DNA from: Leptospira licerasiae serovar Varillal str. VAR 010
GTDB taxonomy: Bacteria; Spirochaetota; Leptospiria; Leptospirales; Leptospiraceae
NCBI RefSeq assembly: GCF_000244755.1
Contig: NZ_AHOO02000005.1
Span: forward strand, 1,054,001 to 1,118,000
DNA length: 64,000 bases
Direction of reading: 5' to 3'
Part shown: positions 36,867 to 45,738 of the stretch, piece by piece
Layout: every line of letters begins with the position of its first letter
Numbering within the stretch: the first letter of the stretch is position 1
Notes under the pieces: model-generated
Database searches by the model: none
What the model was told of the DNA's origin: nothing
Seen by the model: the letters and a program-made list of their open reading frames with translations, nothing else
Program-made: the position numbers and the translations under genes

Positions 36867-37448
36867 ATGTTCGTGACTTTGTTCCAGCCGACTAGAAATA
36901 AATCCTTCGCCTTAGTTAAGTACCTGTTTCGTTTGGTCCGCAAAGACGTTCGTCCCATTTTGATCCTTCCTAAAGGTAGTTTAGGTCTCGAAGACGGACT
37001 TAGTTTTGGAAGAATGATCTCTAAAATTTCCAACGATCATACTTCCGCAGTGTTAGGCTTCGCCGAAAATTTTTCCCAAGCGGTTCACTTCTGTAAAGAG
37101 ATACGATCCGGTTCTTTAGGTCATGCCGGGAGAGAGCTTCCCATCTTTGTGGATGCGACTAGACTTACTCTCGGGTCTGAGTCCGAAGATCTAGAAGAGG
37201 CCATCCTAGGTTTGGGGGAAAATTGGAGCAGGATTTTTCCACTGACTTGTTTTATAGAAATAGGAAGGGACAGTTCCAGATTGGAAGAGGCAAGCGGCCG
37301 TACTTCTTTGTTCCGAATTTCTTCTTTAGTCATGGAAAGAAAGGGGAAGGGCTGGAGGTCTCTCAAGAGTGAGAAGAAGGATGAAGATCCGTACGGGGAC
37401 TGGACCTACGAACTGATCTCCGATCTTCTTCCTGATCGAGGCGTTTAA
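36867..37448 (+). CDS. Hypothetical protein, 193 residues
   Basis: I do not recognise the family. The protein is soluble and mixed alpha-beta. It has no catalytic motif I can name. The N-terminal half is basic (NKSFALVKYLFRLVRKDVRPIL) and the middle has a SGSLGHAGRELPIFVDATRLTLG segment. Codon use matches the neighbours. It ends just before a T-rich terminator at 37469-37499 and stands alone. Confidence 0.55.
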   Translation: MFVTLFQPTRNKSFALVKYLFRLVRKDVRPILILPKGSLGLEDGLSFGRMISKISNDHTSAVLGFAENFSQAVHFCKEIRSGSLGHAGRELPIFVDATRLTLGSESEDLEEAILGLGENWSRIFPLTCFIEIGRDSSRLEEASGRTSLFRISSLVMERKGKGWRSLKSEKKDEDPYGDWTYELISDLLPDRGV

Positions 37449-37468
37449 AATTTTTTTCCAATTATGAA

Positions 37469-37499
37469 TAAGACCCGTTGGGACCGGTCTTTCTTTTTT
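37469..37499 (+). terminator. Rho-independent terminator after the 36867-37448 gene
   Basis: Stem AAGACC / GGTCTT around a ten-base loop (37470-37491), followed by TCTTTTTTA. It lies 20 bases after the stop. Confidence 0.65.
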
Positions 37500-37606
37500 A
37501 GTGGCCGAGCTAGGGGGTATTTCATATTTTTAATTGAAGTTTTTTCGATCTCGGTCTTGACTGATAAAAATTTTGCCCCTAATGGGGAAGAGCAGGTTGA
37601 TCTTGC

Positions 37607-38137
37607 ATGATCGAAAGACGCACGAACAAGTTCGGGGAAAACGGAATCTTCGCCTCTCAACCAATCGCTAAAGGAACTTTACTGTTTAGCTATAGCGAGT
37701 GGATCGAAGATGAGGAATTCGGATGGAAAGTACTCTCCGTCTCGGAAGCCGATGAACTTCCGGAAGAGGAAAAGGAAATCTTCATGAAATACGGCTATGA
37801 CGTAGACTTCGGCCTAGTCACCGGCCCTTCCGGCCCTGAATTTGTTATCAATCATTCCAACTTTATGAACCATTCCTGCGATCCGAACATGTGGTACGAT
37901 CAAACGGACAATATTATAGCCAAAAGGGATATAGAAGTTGGGGAAGAGCTGAATATCGACTACGGTAACTTCGTAGTGAACTTCGACCAGACATTTGAAT
38001 GCGCTTGCGGGTCTCCTAATTGCCGTAAATTCATTCGTAAGGACGATTGGAAACTTCTACTACCTCAGTATAATCTCAACTTTCCGACATTCATGCATAA
38101 GGAAATTAAGAAGATCTTGGTAAAAGTCCCTGCTTAA
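37607..38137 (+). CDS. SET-domain protein lysine methyltransferase-like
   Basis: The protein has 176 residues, essentially a bare SET domain. SET motifs are GIFASQPIAKGTLLFSYS at the start, NHSCDPNMWYD at 88-98 (SAM-binding pseudoknot), and ELNIDYG with the catalytic Tyr119. A post-SET Cys cluster (ECACGSPNCR, Cys132, Cys134, Cys139) follows. Related domains methylate lysine in eukaryotic histones and in a few bacterial proteins. It is a complete catalytic core. The stop codon lies in the loop of the terminator. Confidence 0.85.
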   Translation: MIERRTNKFGENGIFASQPIAKGTLLFSYSEWIEDEEFGWKVLSVSEADELPEEEKEIFMKYGYDVDFGLVTGPSGPEFVINHSNFMNHSCDPNMWYDQTDNIIAKRDIEVGEELNIDYGNFVVNFDQTFECACGSPNCRKFIRKDDWKLLLPQYNLNFPTFMHKEIKKILVKVPA

Positions 38138-38149
38138 GGGACTTTTTTG
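38122..38149 (+). terminator. Terminator overlapping the 3' end of the SET-domain gene
   Basis: Stem AAAAGTCCC / GGGACTTTT around TGCTTAA, followed by TTG. The stop codon TAA (38135-38137) lies within the loop, so the end of the coding region is part of the hairpin. Confidence 0.8.
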
Positions 38150-38164
38150 TTTCTAAATCCGGGA

Positions 38165-38755
38165 TCATTTCCTGATCCTGGATTGCCTTCTCCACAGGAT
38201 GCGGGCAAAACTCTCTCCTTCTTGTCCGGAATCCTTCCATAATTCCGGGTCGCTCGTCTTACGAGCATTCTCAATCGTATAAAAGGCGCCTGGAGCCGTA
38301 TTCTTTAATATTCCAAGCACTATAGGTATATCCTTTCTTCTTAATAAGGATAGAATAACTTTAACCGGTCCTCTGGCTCCTTGTGCTTCCAATGTGGTGG
38401 TGCGATAGCCGGCTTGGGTCAGATTTTGGACGATCTCTTCTCCCTTTTCCGGGACGATGATACGGATGAATGAGTGTCCTAAGGCTAGTTTTTCTTCGAC
38501 CACCATTCCTAAAAAAGTGCCTGTGGCAAATCCGCCTGCGTAAGCTATATAACAGAAAACATTGCTTAGGTTTCTCATGATCTGAGTGATTACGATCAGC
38601 CAGAGAAGCACTTCTACAAAGCCTAGGAGGGCCGCCAGGACCTTTCTTTCTCTAGAGATTAGAATGATACGGACCGTGCCTATGCTAACGTCCGTCATTC
38701 TAGCTAAATAAATTCCGAGGGGTAAAAATATATAATCAAAGGCCCAGTTAGGCAT
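38165..38755 (-). CDS. UPF0316/DUF2179-family membrane protein
   Basis: The protein has 196 residues. Three or so membrane helices lie in the first 95 residues (YIFLPLGIYLARMTDVSIGTVRIILI, LLGFVEVLLWLIVITQI, YIAYAGGFATGTFLGMVVEEKLALG). A soluble DUF2179 ligand-binding-type domain follows (RIIVPEKGEEIVQNLTQAGYRTTTLEAQGARGPVKVILSLLRRKD). It is typical of UPF0316 proteins such as YebE. The function is unknown; it is a likely nucleotide sensor in the membrane. Confidence 0.8.
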   Translation of the reverse strand: MPNWAFDYIFLPLGIYLARMTDVSIGTVRIILISRERKVLAALLGFVEVLLWLIVITQIMRNLSNVFCYIAYAGGFATGTFLGMVVEEKLALGHSFIRIIVPEKGEEIVQNLTQAGYRTTTLEAQGARGPVKVILSLLRRKDIPIVLGILKNTAPGAFYTIENARKTSDPELWKDSGQEGESFARILWRRQSRIRK

Positions 38756-38794
38756 TCGATTATCTTGGAGGATCTTGAGCGCTTGGCCAGCAAT

Positions 38795-39109
38795 TTACGG
38801 TTTGCAGTACACTTCCACCGTCTTGGTGGTATAGAAGGGACCGATCAGAGTATGAATGACCAGGTCCACAAATCCGGTCTTGATGATCACTTCCGGATGG
38901 TTCCTATCGCAGCTTGCTTCCATCGGGGCCGTGGTTGGGTAGATCCCGAAGACTGTGCTTCCTTGTTTTGCTTTTTTATCCGGACCAGGAGTTTCCTTTG
39001 CCAATGCGTAAGGAGTCTCTCCTCCTTTATGGACCACTGTGGTAGTATGACAGCCTGCAGAGAATCCTAGGATTAGAACTAAGATCAGAATTTTGATTAT
39101 CTGTAACAT
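38795..39109 (-). CDS. Bor-like lipoprotein, copy 2
   Basis: The protein has 104 residues from the ATG at 39107-39109, which has GGAGATA upstream. A signal peptide with lipobox GFSAGC (Cys20) suggests a lipoprotein. The mature part carries the Bor-like pattern: STVFGIYPTTAPMEASCD, then NHPEVIIKTGFVDLVIHTLIGPFYTTKTVEVYC. It resembles the lambda Bor end in which a hydrophobic core leads to YTP-VEVYC. It overlaps the upstream copy by 13 bases and is the last gene of the operon. Confidence 0.7.
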   Translation of the reverse strand: MLQIIKILILVLILGFSAGCHTTTVVHKGGETPYALAKETPGPDKKAKQGSTVFGIYPTTAPMEASCDRNHPEVIIKTGFVDLVIHTLIGPFYTTKTVEVYCKP

Positions 39110-39477
39110 TCTATCTCCACTGTTTGGGGGGAATAGATCGCAAGAGTTAACTGCTCCCAAAATCCGTTCCAAAAACTGGTGTACTGATGGACGGATCTAG
39201 GTCCTTCCGCGCAGTACTTAGAAGTATCCAAGACCAGATTTCCGGGATAAAGTCCGAAAAAATAGTAGGTATGTTGGACCTTATGGACTTCTCCACCTTG
39301 TTCCGCCTGCGCGGATCTTAGGTCCAAAGCACGTTTACATTCTCTGGAAGTAGGATAGATCCTGCAAGCTTCCGGAGGACTTTGTGGATAACGGACCATT
39401 GCATGCCTGCAAGATTCTCCGAATCCTAGGCTTAGGAATACGATAAAGAGGATCGTTAGAATTTTATCTGCGCGCAA
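39097..39477 (-). CDS. Bor-like lipoprotein, copy 1
   Basis: The protein has 126 residues. The signal peptide with lipobox LGFGESC (Cys23) is followed by a Bor-like domain: KVQHTYYFFGLYPGNLVLDTSKYCAEGP and FWNGFWEQLTLAIYSPQTVEIECY. In lambda Bor the corresponding segments are THHFFVSGIG and IYTPLEARVYC. Lambda Bor is a small lipoprotein that raises serum resistance in E. coli; the likeness suggests, but does not prove, a surface or complement-related role. It overlaps the upstream gene by 14 bases and the next by 13. Confidence 0.7.
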   Translation of the reverse strand: MRADKILTILFIVFLSLGFGESCRHAMVRYPQSPPEACRIYPTSRECKRALDLRSAQAEQGGEVHKVQHTYYFFGLYPGNLVLDTSKYCAEGPRSVHQYTSFWNGFWEQLTLAIYSPQTVEIECYR

Positions 39478-39949
39478 CTTCTTCCTCCCAAATTACCGAG
39501 GCATAACCGGGGCCATGTACTGCGGCGAATATTCTGTAAGAAAGAACTTCCGACGGATCGGAAGAAAGATGCTTTAATACCAAGGAATAATCTCCTTTTT
39601 CAGGATTGTTTATTTCTAATTTGCAGGGAGTGAGTTGGCTGATCTTTTCTCCACATTTGATCTTGGTATCGAATAAGATCCCTTTTCGGAATAAGGAAAC
39701 TCCCAGGTCGGGCTTATCCGTTAAGACTTCCACAATTAAGGAAACTCTATCGGCCTGTTTGATCCTAAATCTATATTCCCAAGAGCCGGAGAGGATAGTT
39801 CCATCCACTTGTGCTTGGAAAGCGGAAGACTCCGGCCTGGTGACTTTTTCAAAACGTAAAGGTTCGTATCTCTGATCCTCTCTACAATTATAAAGAAGGA
39901 CCAAAACGAATAAGCTGAATACAAAACAGATGCTAAATTTCTTCTTCAT
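39464..39949 (-). CDS. Small lipoprotein of unknown function, 161 residues
   Basis: The signal peptide ends in LVLLYNC (Cys22). The mature part is beta-rich with two Cys (IKCGEKISQLTPCKLEI) likely disulfide bonded, and the pattern VSLIVEVLTDKPDLGVSLFR resembles a jelly-roll or Ig-like sandwich. I do not recognise the family. It overlaps the giant Ig-repeat gene upstream by four bases and the Bor-like gene downstream by 14, so it belongs to the same operon. Confidence 0.65.
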   Translation of the reverse strand: MKKKFSICFVFSLFVLVLLYNCREDQRYEPLRFEKVTRPESSAFQAQVDGTILSGSWEYRFRIKQADRVSLIVEVLTDKPDLGVSLFRKGILFDTKIKCGEKISQLTPCKLEINNPEKGDYSLVLKHLSSDPSEVLSYRIFAAVHGPGYASVIWEEEVARR

Positions 39950-42900
39950 AAGTTCTGCTGTCTGTAAACCCTTACAGGGGTATTGTTCTTTCCGACACTC
40001 ACGTAGAGATAATAGACCCCTCCGGTGTTTACGGACACTGCGGAGAATATCTGTTGCACGTTAGTTGAGTCTGTGAGTCCACCGCTTGCAACTTGGGTCC
40101 ATACGTTCGAAGCTGATCCAGGATTCGCAGTATTCGTACGATAGATCCTGATACCGTTCGGATTATCGAATCCTACATACAGATAAGATCCGTTTTTAGC
40201 AACCATCGTGATCGTCTTGTTGGTGGAATCTCCGAAGTTGGTGATACCGTTCCCATCATCTCCCACTACACTCCAGTCTCCTGCATCACATTCGGTGCTA
40301 CCTCCTGTGGCGGTAGGATCACATTTCCATAATTGAGCTCTACGATTCGTGTCGGTTCCGTCCGTACAACCGGATACTGTGCCAGCAGCTGTGCGGATTC
40401 CGCTTGCCTGAGTTCCTTGGATACAGATGGTCCGAGTTACGTATAGTCTATCATTGAATTCGGCAAACTGAGCGAATGCTCTATCTGCCGGGATCAGATC
40501 GTAGAATTTTGCAAGTTCCAGAGAGAACCAATTGTTAGTGGTGCTATTATGCCATTTTTGGTTGCTTCTAGGTCCTATTTCGGTCCAATCCGTGCAGGTG
40601 TTTTTGGTGGAACAAGCGGTCGTCGGGTTTGCCGAATTAGAACGGATGATCGATCCATTATGCCCCACTGCATGCAAACCTCCGTTTGCCGCATAGATCC
40701 TGTTCTTAAATACGATGGAAGAATCCACTCCGATATAATATCCCCAGTTCGGGCTACTGTTTACGTTCCCGTTTCCTCCGTTTGAAGGTCCGCCGAAGTA
40801 AGGCATATAATCGATACGTATCCTTCTACCATTGCTGCCGTCGTAAGCATCGCAGTTAGAACCCGCGGTACAGTTGCCTGTTCCTCCGGAGTCGGAGCTA
40901 TTGAATGTGATGAACCCGAAGTCGGGAGCATTCAATCCTCCTCCAGTTCCACTTCCATCGTTACTTGGTTTTGCAAATCCTGGGAACACTCTATCGTTCA
41001 AAACGCTGATAGAAGAAGTACCTGCAGTCACAGTTCCGGTAATGGAACCCATATCTATGTATTTATAGTTTAGGTTGGTCGAAGTATCATTCGAATAGTA
41101 GATATAGTCAAAATTGTAATTCGATCCGCTCGGAACGGTTTTTGCAGCGGCAATAAAGATGAACGGATTACCGCCCAACGATCCAGTGGTGAAAAGTCCC
41201 CTTCCACTTTCGTTATCCGGACCACAACCGTTTGCCAGAGTCGCATCGTTTTGGGTACAACCGGAGTGTCCTAAGGTTACATACGGAGGAACAGCGATGC
41301 TGTTCTCTCGGGTAGTCGCTGAGTTATTACTAACGTTAGAGGAATCCGAGTTTTGGCCATTTGTATCTTTTCCGAAAGCGAACTGAACGGATTCAGGACC
41401 ACCGCCATCATAAGCAAAGCGTAATGCTCCGTTACCTGCGTTATTCGGACCCGTATAGATCTTACTATTAAAGTCCGCAAGATAACCGAATGTAGAACCG
41501 TTCGGATCAATTGAGATCGGACCGTCGCTGAAGTTTACAGGAGAAGTTCCGCAACCTAAGAAGGAAGCCCTATCTCTAGGCGAAGATTGGATATTTTCGG
41601 AGTCTCCGGAATCACGGATGGATCCCCAAGATGTATTGTCGAATCCGTCCCCGTTCACGTTATTTGCAGCTATAATAGAATACTGTGCTCCTGTTTGTAA
41701 TAAGCTGTGGGTCACACAAACTTTTGTGGAGTCTGCATTCACACCGCCGCAAACAACGCCATCCAGAATCTTAGCGGAACTGATCGTTCCAAGGTCAGTT
41801 GTTCCTACGAAAGCGTAGCGATTCGCACATTCTGCGGTGCTGCTACATTCTGCGGAGCCGCTAACGTTATTACCCGATTTGATCGGTTTGGAGAAGTTGA
41901 TGATCACTGTGCTCGTGCTTGCGCAAGAAGCGGAACTTACTTTTAACTGTTCTTGTCCAACGAAGTCCCCGTAGTTCGCACAACCTAAATTGTTCGGGCT
42001 TCCGGAGAGATCTTGGATACCGCTCTTATTCACTATCACGGTATAGTTGGTTCCGGAAGTCTGAGAAGAAGCCAAGGTTAAAGTATAGACCGCTCCACTA
42101 CCGCTTACCGAAGAAACGGAAATATTGGAAGTAGAGGAGAAGTTACTATTGTCCGAACAAGAGCCGCTTACTGCAGAGGTCAGAGCCAATTTATAATTGG
42201 CAGCGGTCGTTGCCTGAGTCGTATTTACGGACTCCGAGAATGTTACTCTCACTGTGGTTGGGCTCAAAGAAGCCACGTTAGATACGGTCGGAGCAGTAGT
42301 GTCCAAGAACACAACGGTCAACTGGGTGTTTCCACTTACTGAGCCGCTGGTCGCGGAAATAGTGATTGTTCCGGCAGCAACACCGGTCGCTCTACCTTCC
42401 GTTCCGGAAGCATTACTGATCGTAGCCTTGCTTGTATCGGAAGAAGCCCAAGTAACCGAAGTTGTCAAGTTCTGGGTAGTGGAGTCGGAATAAGTTCCGG
42501 TCGCAGTGAAGTCCTTGGTCTGAGTGGTGTAAACGTTACTATTCGTAGGAGACACCGCAATAGAGACAAGCACCGCAGCAGTCACGGTAAAGTTGGTAGA
42601 AGCGGATACTGAACCTAAAGTAGCAGAGATAGTACTTGTTCCAACCGCAACTGCAGTAGCCACACCTTCATTTCCGCTCGAATTACTGATCGTAGAAGAA
42701 GAAGTATTGGAAGAAGCCCAGGTCACTTGAGCGGTAATATCCAATGTAGTGGCATCCGAATACACACCGTTTGCAGTGAACGGAGTTGTATATCCTTTCG
42801 CCAAACTAGAATTAGTCGGAGTGATGGAGATACTGTCCAGGGCCGCAGCAGTTACGGTAACTGCCGTATCCGTGCTGGTTATCGAGCTATAACTTGCGGA

Positions 42901-45738
42901 AATCTGAGTACTTCCTTCTTGTAGAGCTGTCAATTTACCGTTGGTTCCGGAAGTATTGCTCACTGTCGCTTTAGTTTGATCAAAAGAACTCCAAGTCACC
43001 TGAGTTGTCAGATCCGAAGTGGAACTGTCCGTATAATGCCCGGTCGCTGTGAAGTTTTGAGTCCGTCCTTTCGCAATACTTAAAGTAGGAGAAGGAGCAA
43101 TCGTAATACTTGTGAGAGCAGCTGCGGTCACAGTCAATACGCTTGCCGGTGAAGTAACCGATCCCAGAGTCGCGGTGATATTTGTAGTCCCGGTCGCAAG
43201 AGTAGTTGCAAGACCCTTACTTCCACCTGCATTGCTGATCGTCGCCTTGCTCGTGCTGGAAGAAGCCCAGGTAACCGAATTGGTCAGGTCTTGGGTGCTT
43301 GCATCCGTGTAAGTTCCGGTCGCGGTAAAGTTCTGAGTGAGTCCTTTCGCTACACTTGGATTAGTCGGATCTACTTGGATAGAGACCAAAGTAGCCGCAG
43401 TTACGGTCAAGTCGGCGTTTCCGCTGATACTTCCTAAAGTTGCCGTAATATTAGATATTCCTAAAGAACCGTTATTTGGAGAAGTTAGGGTCTTTTTAGG
43501 TACGGCAGTCAAGGCTCCCAATTGGATGATAGAAGTCTGAGAACTACCCCATACAACTTGGTCAGTGATATCCGCGTTGGTTCCATCCGAATAAGTTCCT
43601 TCTGCTTGTGCAACAGTAGAAGTTCCCTTCGCGATGGAAGAATCCATAATATGCACTTCGATCGAATCCAGAACCGCGGAGGTTACCGTAAATGTTATCG
43701 AATTGGATACGGAGCCTAAGGTCGCGGTGATTGTTGCAGTTCCGACAGAAACACCTGTGGCCTTTCCTTGGGTTCCGCTGGCGTTGCTTACGCCTACTGT
43801 GGAGCTGCTAGAGCTACTCCAAGTTACCGAAGTTGTCAGATCCTGAGTGGAATTGTCCGAGTAAGTTCCAGTCGCGCTTAAATTCTCCGACCTTCCTTTC
43901 GCAACGCTTGGATTAGAAGGAGTGATCGTAATCGATTGCAAAACGGCAGCGGTAACGGTCAACGTGGTAGAAGGAGAGGTAATCGTTCCTAAGGTTGCAG
44001 TGATATTCGAGGTCCCGATCGCAAGAGCGGTTGCTTTACCTTCCGTTCCGGAAGCGTTACTGATCGTAGCCTTGCTCGTATCGGAAGAAGCCCAAGTAAC
44101 AGAAGTTGTTAGGTTCTGAGTAGAACTGTCCGTGTAAGTTCCGGTTGCGGTAAAGTCCTTGGTTAGACCTTTTGCGACGCTTGGATTTGTAGGAGTTACG
44201 GCAATCGAGACTAACTTTGCGGCAGTAACTGTGATATCCACGGTGCCGCTGATACTTCCAGAAGTTGCAGTGATTGTGGAAGTTCCGAGAGAACCGTTAT
44301 TCGGAGAGTTCACATGTTTTTTAGGAGTCGCAGTTAAAGTCCCCAATTGAAGAACGGAAGTAAGAGAACTGCTCCAAGAAACCGAGCCGGTGATATTTTG
44401 AGAAGTCCCGTCGGAGTAAACCCCGGTTGCTAAGATAGTAGTGCTTGTCCCTTTTGCGATGGAGGAATCATCCGCAGTTAATTGGATAGATTCTAATACG
44501 GCTGCAGTTACCGAGAAGGAAACGGTTTCCGAGATTCCCCCGATTTCCGCAGTGACGTCTACCGTTCCCACATTTATACCGGAAGCTCTACCTTCAAATC
44601 CGGAACCGTTATCCACAGTTGCGATAGAATTGTTATCGCTAGTCCAGGTTACTTGGTCTGTGATATTTTCGTTATGGCCGTCCGAGAAAATACCTGTGGC
44701 TACCAGATTTAAGTTTCTTCCTTTAGGAGTGCTTGGACTGGAAGGAGTGATAGAGATACTTTCCAAAACTGCTGCGGTAACTGTGACATCGGTACTTCCT
44801 CCGATAGAACTCAAGGTAGCAGTAATGGTAGAAGTTCCCATGTCTTCTGTGGATAAAAAACCTCTGGATCCTGCAGTATTGCTGATAGTAGCCACCGCAG
44901 TATCGGAAGAATTCCAAGTTACGGAATTCGTAATGTCTTGGTTTGAATTATCCGAATAAGTTCCAGTAGCAGTGTATTGTTGATTTTTTCCTAATGCTAA
45001 AGACTTGTTCGTAGGAGTTACTGCGATCGAAACTAAAGCCGCGGAACTAACGGTTAAAGATAAATTAGTGGCATTGAATGAATTATAGGAAGCTCGGATC
45101 GAAGTAGTTCCCGAATCCACTGCAGTCACAAGACCTGCAGAATCTATCGTAGCAACTGCAGAACTTCCTGTACTCCATGTAGTATTCGGGTCGTTTGTCA
45201 AATCTTGGTTAGAGCCGTCGGCAAAATTACCGGTCAAAGTACATTGTCTTGTGATACCTTTAGGCAAACTATCCGTTTGGTTTAAGCAGGAAATGGAGAT
45301 TGTACTCAAAGGAGCCGAAGTAACTGAAAGAGAAATTTGTGCAGTTTTACTTTCGTAAGTGATACTGATGTCCGCAGCTCCTACTCCCATTCCTGTGGCC
45401 TGTCCGCCTGAAGACATAGAAATAATACTGGAATCGCTGGAGCTCCATACCGCGTCCGCTGTAATATCTTTATGAGTTCCGTTGGAATACGCTGCAGTCG
45501 CTACTAAGGACATGCTTGTAGTTTTTGCAAAACTGGAATTAGGAGAAGAGATCTCTACTCTGCTTAATGTAGGAGTTCCTCCTCCGGGTAGAAAGAATAA
45601 TCCTCCACCTCCTTTTTTTCCCGCCGCGAGCCCGACAGCTCCCGTTAGTAAAGGCCAGGCTACGCATCCTTGGAAAAGAAGGAAGGAACACGCCAGTGCA
45701 GCATAGAATTTTTTGGTAGGGTTGATTCCGGAGCTCAT
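39946..45738 (-). CDS. Giant lipoprotein with twelve bacterial Ig-like (Big_2) repeats
   Basis: The protein has 1930 residues. A signal peptide ends at lipobox SFLLFQGC (Cys25); a Gly-rich linker follows. Residues 57-1144 are twelve Big_2 repeats of 87-94 residues, each with ATGTYSDSTTQNLTTSVTWASSD-like strands. Two further Ig-like domains of the SbsA type (TAPTVSNVASLSPTTVRVTF) lie at about 1145-1370. The C-terminal 560 residues have propeller-like repeats (NGSYLYVGFDNPNGIRIYRTN) and Cys pairs. Leptospiral LigA/LigB also use Big_2 repeats for host binding, but this protein has different ends and is likely a separate adhesin-type lipoprotein. First gene of a four-gene lipoprotein operon. Confidence 0.85.
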   Translation of the reverse strand: MSSGINPTKKFYAALACSFLLFQGCVAWPLLTGAVGLAAGKKGGGGLFFLPGGGTPTLSRVEISSPNSSFAKTTSMSLVATAAYSNGTHKDITADAVWSSSDSSIISMSSGGQATGMGVGAADISITYESKTAQISLSVTSAPLSTISISCLNQTDSLPKGITRQCTLTGNFADGSNQDLTNDPNTTWSTGSSAVATIDSAGLVTAVDSGTTSIRASYNSFNATNLSLTVSSAALVSIAVTPTNKSLALGKNQQYTATGTYSDNSNQDITNSVTWNSSDTAVATISNTAGSRGFLSTEDMGTSTITATLSSIGGSTDVTVTAAVLESISITPSSPSTPKGRNLNLVATGIFSDGHNENITDQVTWTSDNNSIATVDNGSGFEGRASGINVGTVDVTAEIGGISETVSFSVTAAVLESIQLTADDSSIAKGTSTTILATGVYSDGTSQNITGSVSWSSSLTSVLQLGTLTATPKKHVNSPNNGSLGTSTITATSGSISGTVDITVTAAKLVSIAVTPTNPSVAKGLTKDFTATGTYTDSSTQNLTTSVTWASSDTSKATISNASGTEGKATALAIGTSNITATLGTITSPSTTLTVTAAVLQSITITPSNPSVAKGRSENLSATGTYSDNSTQDLTTSVTWSSSSSSTVGVSNASGTQGKATGVSVGTATITATLGSVSNSITFTVTSAVLDSIEVHIMDSSIAKGTSTVAQAEGTYSDGTNADITDQVVWGSSQTSIIQLGALTAVPKKTLTSPNNGSLGISNITATLGSISGNADLTVTAATLVSIQVDPTNPSVAKGLTQNFTATGTYTDASTQDLTNSVTWASSSTSKATISNAGGSKGLATTLATGTTNITATLGSVTSPASVLTVTAAALTSITIAPSPTLSIAKGRTQNFTATGHYTDSSTSDLTTQVTWSSFDQTKATVSNTSGTNGKLTALQEGSTQISASYSSITSTDTAVTVTAAALDSISITPTNSSLAKGYTTPFTANGVYSDATTLDITAQVTWASSNTSSSTISNSSGNEGVATAVAVGTSTISATLGSVSASTNFTVTAAVLVSIAVSPTNSNVYTTQTKDFTATGTYSDSTTQNLTTSVTWASSDTSKATISNASGTEGRATGVAAGTITISATSGSVSGNTQLTVVFLDTTAPTVSNVASLSPTTVRVTFSESVNTTQATTAANYKLALTSAVSGSCSDNSNFSSTSNISVSSVSGSGAVYTLTLASSQTSGTNYTVIVNKSGIQDLSGSPNNLGCANYGDFVGQEQLKVSSASCASTSTVIINFSKPIKSGNNVSGSAECSSTAECANRYAFVGTTDLGTISSAKILDGVVCGGVNADSTKVCVTHSLLQTGAQYSIIAANNVNGDGFDNTSWGSIRDSGDSENIQSSPRDRASFLGCGTSPVNFSDGPISIDPNGSTFGYLADFNSKIYTGPNNAGNGALRFAYDGGGPESVQFAFGKDTNGQNSDSSNVSNNSATTRENSIAVPPYVTLGHSGCTQNDATLANGCGPDNESGRGLFTTGSLGGNPFIFIAAAKTVPSGSNYNFDYIYYSNDTSTNLNYKYIDMGSITGTVTAGTSSISVLNDRVFPGFAKPSNDGSGTGGGLNAPDFGFITFNSSDSGGTGNCTAGSNCDAYDGSNGRRIRIDYMPYFGGPSNGGNGNVNSSPNWGYYIGVDSSIVFKNRIYAANGGLHAVGHNGSIIRSNSANPTTACSTKNTCTDWTEIGPRSNQKWHNSTTNNWFSLELAKFYDLIPADRAFAQFAEFNDRLYVTRTICIQGTQASGIRTAAGTVSGCTDGTDTNRRAQLWKCDPTATGGSTECDAGDWSVVGDDGNGITNFGDSTNKTITMVAKNGSYLYVGFDNPNGIRIYRTNTANPGSASNVWTQVASGGLTDSTNVQQIFSAVSVNTGGVYYLYVSVGKNNTPVRVYRQQNL
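42307..45570 (-). repeat. Array of twelve Big_2 repeats in coding DNA
   Basis: Repeats begin at residues 57, 144, 234, 324, 414, 508, 599, 689, 783, 874, 966 and 1056. Repeats 5-7 (43675-44499) and 8-10 (42844-43674) look like a duplicated three-repeat unit: 5 and 8 share a rare 'LTATPKK...SPNNGSLG' insertion and 6 and 9 share 'NPSVAKGLT'. Plus-strand DNA at 42415-42456 and 44059-44100 differs at one of 42 bases, which suggests recent exchange between repeats 12 and 6. Confidence 0.8.

Noticed and set aside
37445..37660. Minus-strand ORF of 71 codons across the SET-gene start
   Set aside because: Antisense to the terminator and SET gene, without a ribosome site.
42307..45570. CRISPR-like array
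   Set aside because: The regularly spaced similarity is in-frame coding repeats of about 270 bases (Big_2 domains), not short direct repeats with unique spacers.
40549..45706. Many plus-strand ORFs of 60-170 codons opposite the giant gene
   Set aside because: They are antisense shadows of a highly biased repeat gene and share no start signals.
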